Assembly: GCF_027247405.1 (NCBI RefSeq) | Contig: NZ_CP097463.1 | Span: forward strand, 868,001-932,000 | DNA from: Jatrophihabitans cynanchi | GTDB lineage: Bacteria > Actinomycetota > Actinomycetes > Mycobacteriales > Jatrophihabitantaceae | Length of the DNA: 64,000 nucleotides | Direction: 5' to 3' | In this document: piece by piece, positions 9,095-17,493 of the stretch | Position numbering within the stretch: the stretch's first letter is position 1 | Layout: each line of letters starts with the position of its first letter | The notes under the pieces: generated by a model | What the model was told of the DNA's origin: nothing | The model's database searches: none | Seen by the model: the letters and a program-made list of their open reading frames with translations, nothing else | Made by a program: the position numbers and the translations under genes

Positions 9095-9826
9095 ATGACG
9101 ACTTATTCCCGCACCAAGGAGTTCGAGGCCGCCGCGTTCATCAGGGCGAGCTTCAAGGGCGCCACGTTCCGGTCCTGCGATGTCAGCGGTGTGACGATGC
9201 GAAGCGTCGACGTGGGCGGACTGGACATCGACAGCCACGACCTGTTCTTCGGCAGCCTGTTCGTCAACGGCGTCGATGTGGTGCCGCTCGTGGATGCCGA
9301 GCTGAACCGCCGGTTCCCGGGTCGCGAGCTGCAGAAGTCGCAGACACCCGAGGGCCTGCGCCAGGGTTGGGTCGCGGTGCAGGCCGCGTGGGAGACGACC
9401 GTGGCGGACACGCCACCGGAGCTGGTGGACGCCCACGTCGAGGACGAATGGTCCTTGGCCCAGACGCTGCGGCACCTCGTCCTGGCGACCGACGCCTGGC
9501 TGCGCGGCGGGATCTTGCGGATGCAGCAGCCGTTCCACGACATCGGCCAGATCTTCACCGGGGCGGCCGAGATGGGCTTCGACATGTCGATCTTCCGGGT
9601 GGACCCACCAGGCTACGAGGAGATCCTCGCGGTGCGTGCCGACCGGCAGCGGCTCGTGACCGACTTCCTGGCGACGGCCACCCCGGAACTGCTCGCCGAG
9701 GAACGCGACGACCCGTGGGGCGGCGATGACTGGCGCCCGAGCGTCGGTGACTGCATCCGCGTCATCCTGGAGGAGGAGTGGGCACACCTGCGCTACATCC
9801 GGCGAGATCTCGCGCTGTTGCGTTGA
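9095..9826 (+). CDS. DinB-family protein with an N-terminal pentapeptide-like segment
   Basis: The 243-aa product has two parts. Residues 10-55 read like two or three turns of a pentapeptide beta-helix (AAAFIRASFKGATFRSCDVSGV, shown in part). Residues 95-243 look like a DinB four-helix bundle, with ELVDAHVEDEWSLAQTLRHL, LATDAWL and the closing EEEWAHLRYIRRDLALL. His in TLRHL and His in EWAHL fit the metal-binding triad of DinB proteins. DinB proteins include thiol-dependent S-transferases (mycothiol, bacillithiol), so a mycothiol link is possible but unproven. It is a stand-alone gene. Confidence 0.75.
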   Translation: MTTYSRTKEFEAAAFIRASFKGATFRSCDVSGVTMRSVDVGGLDIDSHDLFFGSLFVNGVDVVPLVDAELNRRFPGRELQKSQTPEGLRQGWVAVQAAWETTVADTPPELVDAHVEDEWSLAQTLRHLVLATDAWLRGGILRMQQPFHDIGQIFTGAAEMGFDMSIFRVDPPGYEEILAVRADRQRLVTDFLATATPELLAEERDDPWGGDDWRPSVGDCIRVILEEEWAHLRYIRRDLALLR

Positions 9827-9968
9827 GCCAGAACGCGCCAGCCGCCGCACCGTCACGGGAAGGGTGACAGCGTGACCGCGAACGAAGCGTGCGTTCGCCG
9901 GCGCCACGTGAGCATACCTAGTCCGTTCGCCGGGCCCACTGCCGCTCGCACCTGATCCGGAGGAATTG

Positions 9969-10628
9969 GTGAAGCTTCTTCTCACTTCTGGCGGCGTCAC
10001 GAATCCGAGCATCGCCGACGCACTGGTCGACCTGCTCGGCAAGCCGACCGCCGAGGCCGACGCACTGTGCATCCCGACCGCGCAGTGGGGCCACCCCCTG
10101 TGCGGACCGGTCTCGGCGCGGGGCTTCGTCAGCGGGCTGCCGCCTTGGGGTGGCCTGTCCTCGATGGAGTGGAAGACGCTGGGCCTGCTGGAGCTGACGG
10201 CCCTGCGCAGCATCGGCCAGGACCGCTGGGAGCCGTGGGTCCGCGAGGCCGACGTCCTGCTGGTCGACGGCGGCGACGCAACCTACTTGTGCCACTGGAT
10301 GCGCGAATCCGGGCTGGCGAGTCTCCTGCCCGCACTGCCCGAGACGGTCTGGGTGGGAGTGAGCGCCGGCAGCATGGTGATGACTCCCCGTATCGGTGGC
10401 GCCTTCGTGGAGTGGCCCTCCGCACCGGACGACACGACGCTGGGCATCGTCGACTTCTCGATCTTTCCCCACCTCGACGTCTTCCCGACGAACAGCATGG
10501 ACGAGGCGCAGCGCTGGGCCACCGAGATCGACGGCCCGGCCTACGTCATGGACGACCAGACGGCAATCAAGGTCGCTGACGGTACGGTCGAGGTCGTCTC
10601 CGAAGGGCGCTGGACGCAGTTCCCGTGA
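9969..10628 (+). CDS. pepE: Peptidase E (S51, class-I glutamine-amidotransferase-like fold)
   Basis: The 219-aa product has the S51 layout: LLLTSGG at the N-terminus, VDGGDATYLCHWMRESGL (about 99-116), then the nucleophile elbow GVSAGSM with Ser132. Peptidase E cleaves N-terminal Asp-X dipeptides, and several relatives are cyanophycinase-like. The GTG at 9969 is preferred over the TTG at 9966 because GGAGGA at 9959-9964 sits at a usable distance. It is transcribed alone and converges on the sigma factor gene. The His of the triad is probably in FPHLDVFPT, but this is not certain. Confidence 0.8.
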   Translation: MKLLLTSGGVTNPSIADALVDLLGKPTAEADALCIPTAQWGHPLCGPVSARGFVSGLPPWGGLSSMEWKTLGLLELTALRSIGQDRWEPWVREADVLLVDGGDATYLCHWMRESGLASLLPALPETVWVGVSAGSMVMTPRIGGAFVEWPSAPDDTTLGIVDFSIFPHLDVFPTNSMDEAQRWATEIDGPAYVMDDQTAIKVADGTVEVVSEGRWTQFP

Positions 10629-10703
10629 CAGCCGGGGTTTCGCTCGCCCGGCAGCACTACGCGAGTCAGCCAACTGGCGGCGGTAGCGATGAAGGCGCGG
10701 AGC

Positions 10704-11948
10704 CTAGACCAGCTCAGCGCGTTTTCGGTTCAGGTAGGAGCGTTCGGCTGTGTTGCCGGTTGCTGCGATCGCCGCGTCGTAGGCGTCGCGTGCCTCGGCG
10801 CTGCGGCCGAGTCTGGCCAGAAGGTCAGCGCGGACGGCGTGGAACGCGTGGTATCCGGTGAGTGGCAGCCGGTCGATCAACGCGAGGGCGACCTCGGGGC
10901 CGTCGAGCTCGGCAACTGCGACAGCACGGTTGAGTACCACGATCGGCGACGGATCGAACCGGGTCAGCTGGTCGTAGAGCGCGATGACTTGCCGCCAGTC
11001 GCTGTCCGACGCGGTGCGGGCGTCGGTGTGGACGGCGTTGATCGCGGCGAGGATCTGGTAGCGGCCGGGCCTGTTGGTCCTCAGGCATTCCCGGACCAGG
11101 TCGTGACCTTCGGCGATCAGCGCGCGGTTCCAGCTGCCGCGGTCCTGCTCGTCGAGCGGGACGAGTTGCCCGTTCCGTACGCGGGCTTCGCGGCGCGCTT
11201 CGGTGAGTACCTGGAGCGCGAGCAGTCCGGTCACCTCCGGTTCGCGAGGGAGTAGCCCGCGCAGCACGCGGGTGAGCCGGATCGCCTCGCCGGTCAGCTC
11301 GGCGCGAACCGGGTCGCCGTCACCGGTGGCGAGGTAGCCCTCGTTGAAGACGAGGAACAGCACAGTCAGTACGCCGTCGAGCCGGGTGGGGAGATCCGCG
11401 GACTCCGGCACGCGGTAGGGCACGTTTGCCGCGGCGATCTTCTTCTTTGCCCGGGTGATTCGTTGCGCCATCGTGGTCTCGGGAACGAAGAAGGCATTCG
11501 CGATCTCAGCCACGGTCAACCCACCGAGAAGGCGCAGCGTCAACGCGATCCGCGCCTCCGGTGCGAGCGCGGGATGGCAGCAGGTGAACACCAGCCGTAG
11601 CCGGTCGTCCTCGACCGGTCCGGCGGGCTCGTCGTGCGTGTTGTCGTAGACCATGAGGGCTGCCTGATGCTTTGCCTCGCGTTGCCGATCGCGGCGGATC
11701 CGGTCGATCGCACGATTGCCCGCTGTGGTGGTTAGCCAGCCGCCGGGGTTGGGCGGCACGCCGGATTCCGGCCACTTCTCCAGTGCAACGACGAGCGCCT
11801 CGCCCGCCGCCTCCTCGGCGGTGTCGATGTCGCCGAATCGGCGGACGAGCGAGGCGATCAGGCGACCGTATTCCGCACGGAAGACGCGCTCGACTGCCGC
11901 CGTGTCCCGCTGCGGCGGCCCTGTCGTGGGTCGGATGCGCTCAGGCAA
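10704..11948 (-). CDS. ECF sigma factor, ECF42-type with C-terminal TPR-like extension
   Basis: The product is about 414 aa, twice the size of a plain ECF sigma. Region 2 is RVFRAEYGRLIASLVRRF to TTAGNRAIDRIRRD. Region 4 contains GGLTVAEIANAFFVPETTMAQRITRAKKKI. A long helical C-terminal domain ends in repeats such as RAVAVAELDGPEVALALID. This is the organisation of group ECF42, whose C-terminal TPR domain is needed for activity. The start is likely the TTG at 11948, overlapping the upstream YCII gene by 8 bp. The longer frame upstream only reads the YCII gene out of frame. No anti-sigma gene is adjacent, as is usual for the group. Confidence 0.85.
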   Translation of the reverse strand: MPERIRPTTGPPQRDTAAVERVFRAEYGRLIASLVRRFGDIDTAEEAAGEALVVALEKWPESGVPPNPGGWLTTTAGNRAIDRIRRDRQREAKHQAALMVYDNTHDEPAGPVEDDRLRLVFTCCHPALAPEARIALTLRLLGGLTVAEIANAFFVPETTMAQRITRAKKKIAAANVPYRVPESADLPTRLDGVLTVLFLVFNEGYLATGDGDPVRAELTGEAIRLTRVLRGLLPREPEVTGLLALQVLTEARREARVRNGQLVPLDEQDRGSWNRALIAEGHDLVRECLRTNRPGRYQILAAINAVHTDARTASDSDWRQVIALYDQLTRFDPSPIVVLNRAVAVAELDGPEVALALIDRLPLTGYHAFHAVRADLLARLGRSAEARDAYDAAIAATGNTAERSYLNRKRAELV

Positions 11949-12303
11949 GACCGTCGAAGGGACGGACCTCGACCTTGCCCCGGCACGCGCGGGAGCCCTC
12001 GGCTGCCAGGCTGAGTGCCACGTCGAGGTCGGGTGCGTCGATGACCCAGAAACCGCCAAGCGCCTCCTTGGTCTCGAGGTACGGGCCGTCGGTCATCACC
12101 GGTGTCTGCCCCTGGCCGTCGACGACGGTCGCCGTCCCGGCCGGCGCCAGCCCGCCCGCGAATACCCAGTAGCCCTGCGCACGCAGCTTGTCGTTGAAGG
12201 CGCCGGTGGCGGCGAACGCCTCCTCCATCTCCTCCTTCGAGGCGTAGCTGCCGAACTCGTTCCTCTCGACAGGGCCGTGAACAGCCAGCAGGTAGTGCGT
12301 CAT
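11941..12303 (-). CDS. YCII/DGPF-domain protein, partner of the ECF42 sigma factor
   Basis: This 120-aa YCII-fold protein (THYLLAVHGPVE at the N-terminus, TDGPYLETKEALGGFWVIDA in the middle) carries DGPY where the family name-giving motif is DGPF. DGPF proteins are the conserved genomic partners of ECF42 sigma factors, and their role is not settled. The ATG at 12303 has AGGAGA seven bases upstream, while the longer frame lacks a ribosome binding site. A weak candidate ECF42-type promoter lies at 12353-12381 on the same strand (TGTCGT, 17 nt, CGTGGT). It resembles the published TGTCGA / CG(A/T)C pattern only partly. Confidence 0.85.
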   Translation of the reverse strand: MTHYLLAVHGPVERNEFGSYASKEEMEEAFAATGAFNDKLRAQGYWVFAGGLAPAGTATVVDGQGQTPVMTDGPYLETKEALGGFWVIDAPDLDVALSLAAEGSRACRGKVEVRPFDGLA

Positions 12304-12548
12304 GTCAGTTCTCCTCATGTGCGAGCGGCCCCGATGACCGCCGTCCACACTCACCACGAACAGCATCGCGCCGATACGACAACCTGCCACAACAATCCTG
12401 CGACCCGGTGCTCATCGGCAACGACCCAGCGGCAGACATTGCTCGACCCGTCTGGTCGAAACCGCCGGCCGCCGTTCGTAGCAGGGTAGGACCGTCAAAC
12501 CTGGGCAACCTGCACATCGGTGGTAGCGCCGTGACTAGGGTCGAGTAC

Positions 12549-13190
12549 ATGCACGAACACCAGCGATTCGACGAGGCGGCCGCGACCTGGGACGACGACC
12601 CGGACCACGAGAAGCGGCAGGTGGCCGTGGCCCGGGCCATCAAGGAGGCCGTGCACCTCAGCCGGCGGATGACCGCTCTTGACGTCGGCGGTGGTACCGG
12701 CCGGCTGAGCATATTGCTCGCCGACCAGGTCGCCTCCGTCGTCGTCACCGACCCGTCCGCGGGAATGGTGCAGGTTGCGCGGGAACGGATCGAGGCGGCC
12801 GGACTCGGTGACCGGGTGCGCGCTGTCCAGGCTGACCTGATGACAGATCGGCTCGATGGGATCTACGACGTGGTGTGGAGTTCCATGGCGTTGCATCACG
12901 TGCAGGACTTGGACAGGTTGTTGCGGTCCGTGGCGGGCCTGCTGGCCGACGGCGGCCGGCTGTGCATCGCGGACCTCGACGAGGATCCCGACGGCGCCTT
13001 CCACGCCGACAAGGCCGACTTCGACGGACATCACGGATTCGACAGGAAGCGCCTTGCCGAGCAGTTGACCCGCGCCGGGTTCGCCGACGTCAGCTTCGTC
13101 GACGCGACATCGGTCGTCAAGAACGGCCGCGAGTTCGGCATCTTTCTGTGCACGGCGACCAAGGAGCAGGAACCTAGCGGCGATCACTGA
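12549..13190 (+). CDS. Class I SAM-dependent methyltransferase
   Basis: The 213-aa product has motif I LDVGGGTGRLS (about 45-55), motif II VVVTDPSAGM, motif IV YDVVWSSMALHHV and a C-terminal strand pair typical of the methyltransferase-11/12 families. It ends close after the fold, so no extra substrate domain is present. A TAGGGT at 12536-12541 ends 7 nt before the ATG, and AGGG is the only purine run, so the mRNA may be leaderless. An alternative GTG start lies 18 nt upstream. The acceptor is unknown. Confidence 0.8.
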   Translation: MHEHQRFDEAAATWDDDPDHEKRQVAVARAIKEAVHLSRRMTALDVGGGTGRLSILLADQVASVVVTDPSAGMVQVARERIEAAGLGDRVRAVQADLMTDRLDGIYDVVWSSMALHHVQDLDRLLRSVAGLLADGGRLCIADLDEDPDGAFHADKADFDGHHGFDRKRLAEQLTRAGFADVSFVDATSVVKNGREFGIFLCTATKEQEPSGDH

Positions 13191-13247
13191 CCCGACACGG
13201 CGGTCCGTGCGCAGATCGGACAGCTTGCTCCGGGAGAGGATGGTCCG

Positions 13248-14219
13248 GTGGCTACGAGTGAAACCCGTGACGGCGTCGCGCTCACCAACTTGGACGAGCA
13301 ACTGTTCGAGGGCGCCGGAGCCACCAAGCGCGACCTCGTCGATTACCTCGACGCGCTCCACCCGCAGGTCATTGTTGCCCTCCGCGACCGGCCGTTGTCG
13401 GTCATCCGCGCGCTGCGCGGTCAGAAGCCGTTCATGCAGAAGAACGTGCCGAAGTACACGCCGGACTGGGTTGCCACCACGCCGGTATGGTCGGCAGCCT
13501 CGAAGCGGGAGATCACCTACGCGCTGTGCAACGACCGGCGGACCCTGTTGTGGTTCGCCAATCAGCGTGCCGTCGAGTTCCATCCGACCCTGTTCCGGGT
13601 TCCGGACACCGACGTCCCCACCCACCTCGTCCTCGACCTCGACCCGCCCGAGGGCGGTGACTTTCGCTCGGTGATCGCCGTGGCCGACCTGGTCCGCCAG
13701 GCGCTGGCCGACGTCGGCCTGGCCGGCGCGGTGAAGACCAGCGGGTCCAAGGGCGTGCACGTATTCGTCCCGGTGACCGAGGCGGACACCGAGCAGGTCG
13801 CCCTGGCCACGCGCGCGCTGGCGGTCCGGGCCGAGGCACTCGACCCGACCCTCGCCACGACCGCCTTCATCAAGGACGATCGCGAGGGGAAGGTCTTCCT
13901 CGACTCCACCCGCGTCGGCGGCGCCAGCGTCGCCGCCGTGTACAGCCCGCGGCTGCGGCCGGGCACGCCGGTGTCCTTTCCCGTCGCATGGTCAGCTCTC
14001 GCCGACGTGACCCCGGCCGACTTCACCGTGCGCACGGTGCCCACCCTGATCGGTGACGCGGACCCGTGGACGGCGCTGTTGCCCGCACCCCAACCGGTGC
14101 CCGCCGAGCTCGTCGAGCAAGGCCGCACCATCCCCGCCGCCCGCGCGCAAGCGCTGCACGAACGGCTGCGGCGAAACCACCGCGGAGAAGGCGTCGACGT
14201 GGCTGGATCGCAGTCATGA
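13248..14219 (+). CDS. LigD-type polymerase (AEP primase-polymerase) domain protein
   Basis: The 323-aa product is a stand-alone PolDom of the archaeo-eukaryotic primase superfamily, as found in bacterial LigD for non-homologous end joining. Catalytic metal ligands are visible as Asp130 and Asp132 (LVLDLDPPEG) and probably Asp219 (VFLDSTR). KTSGSKGVHVFVPV (163-176) holds the nucleotide-binding Lys and His171. The ligase and phosphoesterase domains are absent, as is common in actinomycetes where they are separate genes. No Ku gene is in the window. The GTG start follows GGGAGAGGA (13232-13240). Confidence 0.9.
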   Translation: MATSETRDGVALTNLDEQLFEGAGATKRDLVDYLDALHPQVIVALRDRPLSVIRALRGQKPFMQKNVPKYTPDWVATTPVWSAASKREITYALCNDRRTLLWFANQRAVEFHPTLFRVPDTDVPTHLVLDLDPPEGGDFRSVIAVADLVRQALADVGLAGAVKTSGSKGVHVFVPVTEADTEQVALATRALAVRAEALDPTLATTAFIKDDREGKVFLDSTRVGGASVAAVYSPRLRPGTPVSFPVAWSALADVTPADFTVRTVPTLIGDADPWTALLPAPQPVPAELVEQGRTIPAARAQALHERLRRNHRGEGVDVAGSQS

Positions 14220-14248
14220 TCACCGTCTGATTGCCCGACGCAGCAGGC

Positions 14249-14292
14249 TTGACAGGCGTGTGCCCTACCGCGATAGTTAGGTATGTGCCTAA
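14249..14292 (+). promoter_or_regulatory. Promoter with overlapping operator, predicted leaderless start of the ArsR operon
   Basis: TTGACA (14249-14254) and GATAGT (14272-14277) are spaced 17 bp. The predicted transcription start falls at or next to the GTG at 14285, so the mRNA is probably leaderless. An inverted repeat TTAGG-TATGTG-CCTAA (14277-14292) overlaps the -10, the start site and the first codons. That is an ideal place for ArsR autorepression (inference). Confidence 0.7.
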
Positions 14293-14623
14293 GTTTCATG
14301 CCGAGCTCGATGCCGTGTTGCGCGCGCTCGCCGATCCGACGCGCCGCGCCGTCGTGGAGCGATTGGTGAAGTCGCCGGCAGTCGTGTCCGAACTCGCGGC
14401 ACCGTTCGCAATGGCACTGCCGTCGCTCATGCAGCACCTGCGCGTTCTCGAGGACGCTGGGATCGTCACGTCGGAGAAGCACGGGCGCGTTCGCACGGTG
14501 AGCCTGAAACCCGGCGGGCTCGACGTGCTGCAGCTCTGGCTCGGCGAGCAACGCACGTCCGCAGAACGCCAAGCCGACCGGCTCGGCATCCACCTGGTCC
14601 GCACCACACCGAAGGAAGACTGA
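14285..14623 (+). CDS. ArsR-family winged-helix repressor
   Basis: The 112-aa product has the ArsR core: AVLRALADPTRRAVVERL, then the recognition helix region VSELAAPFAMALPSLMQHLRVLEDAGIV and the wing SEKHGRVRTVSL. No metal-binding CxC is present, so it belongs to the non-metal branch that commonly sits beside AHSA1/SRPBCC genes. The GTG at 14285 is chosen over the upstream in-frame start because it coincides with the predicted transcription start and aligns with the family N-terminus. It begins a three-gene operon with a DHFR-like and an SRPBCC gene, 1 and 4 bp apart. Confidence 0.85.
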   Translation: MPKFHAELDAVLRALADPTRRAVVERLVKSPAVVSELAAPFAMALPSLMQHLRVLEDAGIVTSEKHGRVRTVSLKPGGLDVLQLWLGEQRTSAERQADRLGIHLVRTTPKED

Positions 14624-14624
14624 C

Positions 14625-15272
14625 ATGACCCGCGTTCGACTCGATCTGTTCCTCTCGCTCGATGGCTATGCCGCGACCGCAGAACCGACTCCCGACAGTC
14701 CGATGGGCAAGGACTGGGAGCGGCTGACGGCCGCCTATGCCGCCACCCGCACGTTCCGCGAGCTCGTCTTCGGCGACACCAGTGGCGCCGGCACGACCGG
14801 CATCGACGACCGGTACGCCCGGGCGTCCTTCGAGGGCATCGGCTCGGAAATCATGGGTGCGGCGATGTTCGGCCTGCACTCGTTCCCCGACGATCCGGAC
14901 TGGAAGGGCTGGTGGGGCGACCGGCCGCCGTTCCACACCCCGGTCTACGTGCTCACCCACACCGCGCCCCGCCCGTCGATCCCGATGGAGGGGGGAACGA
15001 CGTTCCACTTCCGCAACGCCGCCAGCAAAGAGGTGCTCGCCGAGGCGGGCGAGGCCGCCGGCGGCAACGACGTCCGCGTCGGTGGCGGGATCGGCACCGC
15101 GCGTGACTTCCTGCTCGCCGGGCTGGTCGATCAGTTGCACGTGATGATCGCCCCGATCATCCTGGGCAGGGGAACCCGGCTGTGGGACGACCTGGACGGC
15201 CTCGAGCTGACCCACACAGTGACGTCCGAGGTGGCCGAAAGCGGCACCATCCACGTCAACTTCACGCGGTAG
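14625..15272 (+). CDS. Dihydrofolate-reductase-like (RibD C-terminal domain) protein
   Basis: This third DHFR-fold protein of the window is 215 aa, about 30 residues longer than the others. The N-terminus is RVRLDLFLSLDGYAAT, the substrate loop is long (GTTGIDDRYARASFEGIGSE), and the C-terminus is DVRVGGGIGTARDFLLAGLVDQLHVMIAPIILGRGTRLWDDL. It is the middle gene of the ArsR operon, which couples the reductase to an ArsR repressor and an SRPBCC protein. Such trios are frequent in actinomycetes and are thought to respond to small molecules, although the ligand is not known. Confidence 0.85.
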   Translation: MTRVRLDLFLSLDGYAATAEPTPDSPMGKDWERLTAAYAATRTFRELVFGDTSGAGTTGIDDRYARASFEGIGSEIMGAAMFGLHSFPDDPDWKGWWGDRPPFHTPVYVLTHTAPRPSIPMEGGTTFHFRNAASKEVLAEAGEAAGGNDVRVGGGIGTARDFLLAGLVDQLHVMIAPIILGRGTRLWDDLDGLELTHTVTSEVAESGTIHVNFTR

Positions 15273-15276
15273 CGCC

Positions 15277-15738
15277 ATGACCATCACACGCCGGCTCGCT
15301 CGCGCCGGATTCACCCTGACCCGCGACTACCCCGTTACCGTCGAGCGCGTCTGGGACGCGTTCGCCGAGGGAGAGCAGAAGCTGCAATGGTTCGGCGACG
15401 GCGACTCCTTCGAACGCGATGAGTGGGCGTTCGACTTCCGGGTCGGAGGACGCGACATAGCCGAGGCGACTTTCCACAACGGGCCGGTGTCGCGGTTCGA
15501 GGCCACCTACACCGACATCGTCGAGCACGTGCGCATCGTCAACACCTACGACATGTGGCTCGACGGCGTGCACATGTCGACATCGGTGGCGTCGTTCGAG
15601 TTCGAGCCGATCGACCAGGGCACCCGCCTCACGCACATCGAGCACGGTGTCTTCTTCGACCAGTTCTGGGCCGACGGTCCGAACCGGGAGGCCGGCAGTC
15701 GGGGCATCCTCGAGACGCTGGGCAAGTATCTCGCGTAG
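15277..15738 (+). CDS. SRPBCC (AHSA1-type) ligand-binding protein
   Basis: This 153-aa protein has the Bet v 1 / START-like fold. TLTRDYPVTVERVWDAFAEG opens the fold, LQWFGDGDSFERDEWAFDFRVGG follows, and FDQFWADGPNREAGSRGILETLGKYL is the C-terminal helix. The fold encloses a hydrophobic pocket, and AHSA1-type proteins are usually annotated from this alone. It is the last gene of the ArsR-DHFR-SRPBCC operon, 4 bp after the reductase. A role in handling the same small molecule is inferred from that. It is followed by about 115 bp before a convergent gene. Confidence 0.8.
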   Translation: MTITRRLARAGFTLTRDYPVTVERVWDAFAEGEQKLQWFGDGDSFERDEWAFDFRVGGRDIAEATFHNGPVSRFEATYTDIVEHVRIVNTYDMWLDGVHMSTSVASFEFEPIDQGTRLTHIEHGVFFDQFWADGPNREAGSRGILETLGKYLA

Positions 15739-15853
15739 ATCAGTACCGTGTCCGCCGAGGCGGGCATCACACGATTCTCGTCAACCGTCCTGCGGACGAG
15801 GTCTTCGCCTTTGCGCGAACGCGAAGGATGACCCGCGGGCGTTCGACGCGTAC

Positions 15854-17434
15854 TCAGCGTCGGGTCGCGCGCAGTACGACGTCCTCCACGTGGTGCGCGG
15901 TCGTGGCGGCGCCCGGTGGACGTTCGCGCTTCTCGTAGACGTCGACGGTCCATCCTGATGAAGAGCGCAGGACCTCGGCGACGTCCTCGACGCGCACGTA
16001 GGCATCGGGATCGAAGGGGCGGCCGTGCGCCGGATCCACCGTTTGGCGCATCGGCTCGATGTCGTGGCTGACGACGAGCAGCGTGCCGCCGGGCGCCACC
16101 GCCGCGAGCAGGTTGTGCACGCCGCTGCCGTCCGGTGTGCGTGGGATCGATGCGTACTGCGCCGACACCAGGCCGAACGCGCGCCCGCCGTAGGGCTGCC
16201 AGTCGTTCGCGTTCGCGAGCAGACACTCGACGCTCACCTCGCGCTGCCGTGCGCCCACTGCCACTCGATCCAAGGCACGCTGCGAGACGTCGCTCGCGGT
16301 CACGGTCCAGCCCTGTGCAGCCAGCCAGATCGCGTCCCCGCCTTCCCCAGCGCCGACGTCCAGCGCGGTGCCCGGACATAGTCCGTTGATCTCATTCACC
16401 AGCGAGCCGTTCGGGTTGCCACTCCAGAGCGGCTCATCGCGGTAGCGGTCGTCCCAGTCCAGCGCGTTCGCCGACGGCCGAGCCGCCACACGCATGTCCT
16501 CTTCGGCGAGGCTGAAGCCGATCATCGAGCCGATCCGGCTTCCCTCAGCAGCGGCCTGCAGCACCTGATTGGCGGGGTCGGCAACGTTGCCCGCCGCGTA
16601 CACACCCTGCACGGAGGTCTGCCCCGCCGCGTCCGTCTCGATGCGGTCGCCCGCTCCGCTCGGATGTGCGACCGGCCGCAGGCCGAGTGATGCGAAGGCA
16701 TCAACACGCGCGGTGAACCGCGGGCCGATCGCGATCACGTCCGCGTCGATGACGGTGCCGTCGGCGAGCTCGACGCCGGCGACGTGACCTGCTGCATCCT
16801 CGACGACGCGTCGCACCGTTCCCTCGACGACATCGACATCGCTCGCGCGCAGCGCAGCGACGTCGGCGTCGTCGACGCCCGCGTCGGGTTGCACGACCAC
16901 GGTGAACCGGTGGGTGAGCTGGCGAAACAGTGCTGCCGGGTGCAGCCCACCGGCGTGCACTGCGAGCAGCACGATCCGCCGATCGCGCACCTCGTAGCCG
17001 TGACAGAACGGGCAGTGGATGACGTCGCGTCCCCAGTGCTCGGCGAGTCCCACGATGCGAGGGAGCTCGTCGACGAGACCGGTGGCAGCGAGCACACGCC
17101 GGGCGATCACCGCGTGACCGCCCTCGAGTCGGACCTCGAACCGTCCGTCGTCGAGGCGGCGCACATCGCTCGCTCGTCCGGTCAGCACTTCGCCGCCGTA
17201 GCTGCGCACTTCTTCGCGCCCTGCGTCGATCAGTTCGCCGGGTGCGGTGCCGTCCCGGCCGAGGAAGCTGTGCATGAGGGCGGCCGGCGCGTTCCTCGGC
17301 TCACCCGCGTCGACGACGATGACCGAGCGGCGCTGGCGGCCCAGCTGCAGGGCCGCGGCAAGGCCTGCTGCCGAGCCGCCGATAACGCACACGTCGCAGT
17401 GCCGCCGGACGGGCCGATCGTGTCGATCACTCAT
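15854..17434 (-). CDS. Fusion of thioredoxin-reductase-like FAD enzyme and class I methyltransferase
   Basis: The 526-aa protein has two enzymes in one chain. Residues 13-315 are a two-dinucleotide-fold FAD/NAD(P) oxidoreductase with GGSAAG (19-24), the redox pair Cys141-Cys144 (CPFC) and QGVYAAGNVADPANQV (276-291) closing the FAD domain. Residues 326-526 are a SAM methyltransferase with LDVGAGEGGD (358-367). Such fusions are seen in actinomycetes, and the metabolic role is unknown. The ATG at 17434 is preferred, since the longer start reads into the promoter region. A TACCGT on this strand (17442-17447) sits 7 bp before it. It is divergent from an XRE-cupin regulator. Confidence 0.85.
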   Translation of the reverse strand: MSDRHDRPVRRHCDVCVIGGSAAGLAAALQLGRQRRSVIVVDAGEPRNAPAALMHSFLGRDGTAPGELIDAGREEVRSYGGEVLTGRASDVRRLDDGRFEVRLEGGHAVIARRVLAATGLVDELPRIVGLAEHWGRDVIHCPFCHGYEVRDRRIVLLAVHAGGLHPAALFRQLTHRFTVVVQPDAGVDDADVAALRASDVDVVEGTVRRVVEDAAGHVAGVELADGTVIDADVIAIGPRFTARVDAFASLGLRPVAHPSGAGDRIETDAAGQTSVQGVYAAGNVADPANQVLQAAAEGSRIGSMIGFSLAEEDMRVAARPSANALDWDDRYRDEPLWSGNPNGSLVNEINGLCPGTALDVGAGEGGDAIWLAAQGWTVTASDVSQRALDRVAVGARQREVSVECLLANANDWQPYGGRAFGLVSAQYASIPRTPDGSGVHNLLAAVAPGGTLLVVSHDIEPMRQTVDPAHGRPFDPDAYVRVEDVAEVLRSSSGWTVDVYEKRERPPGAATTAHHVEDVVLRATRR

Positions 17435-17493
17435 GGCCGCGACGGTACGACCGCGACACTCGATATCGCAACTCGCTTTGCTATATTCGCAAG
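17435..17493. promoter_or_regulatory. Compact divergent promoter of the oxidoreductase-methyltransferase and XRE-cupin genes
   Basis: Only 59 bp separate the two starts. On the + strand TATATT (17482-17487) lies 6 bp before the XRE ATG. On the minus strand TACCGT (17442-17447) lies 7 bp before the other ATG. TTGC-TATATTC-GCAA (17479-17493) overlaps the + strand -10 and is a small inverted repeat where the XRE protein could bind. Both transcripts would be leaderless. Confidence 0.55.

Noticed and set aside
12495-13760. 421-aa minus-strand ORF over the methyltransferase and LigD genes
   Set aside because: Shadow of two clear + strand enzymes; no motif, low-complexity composition.
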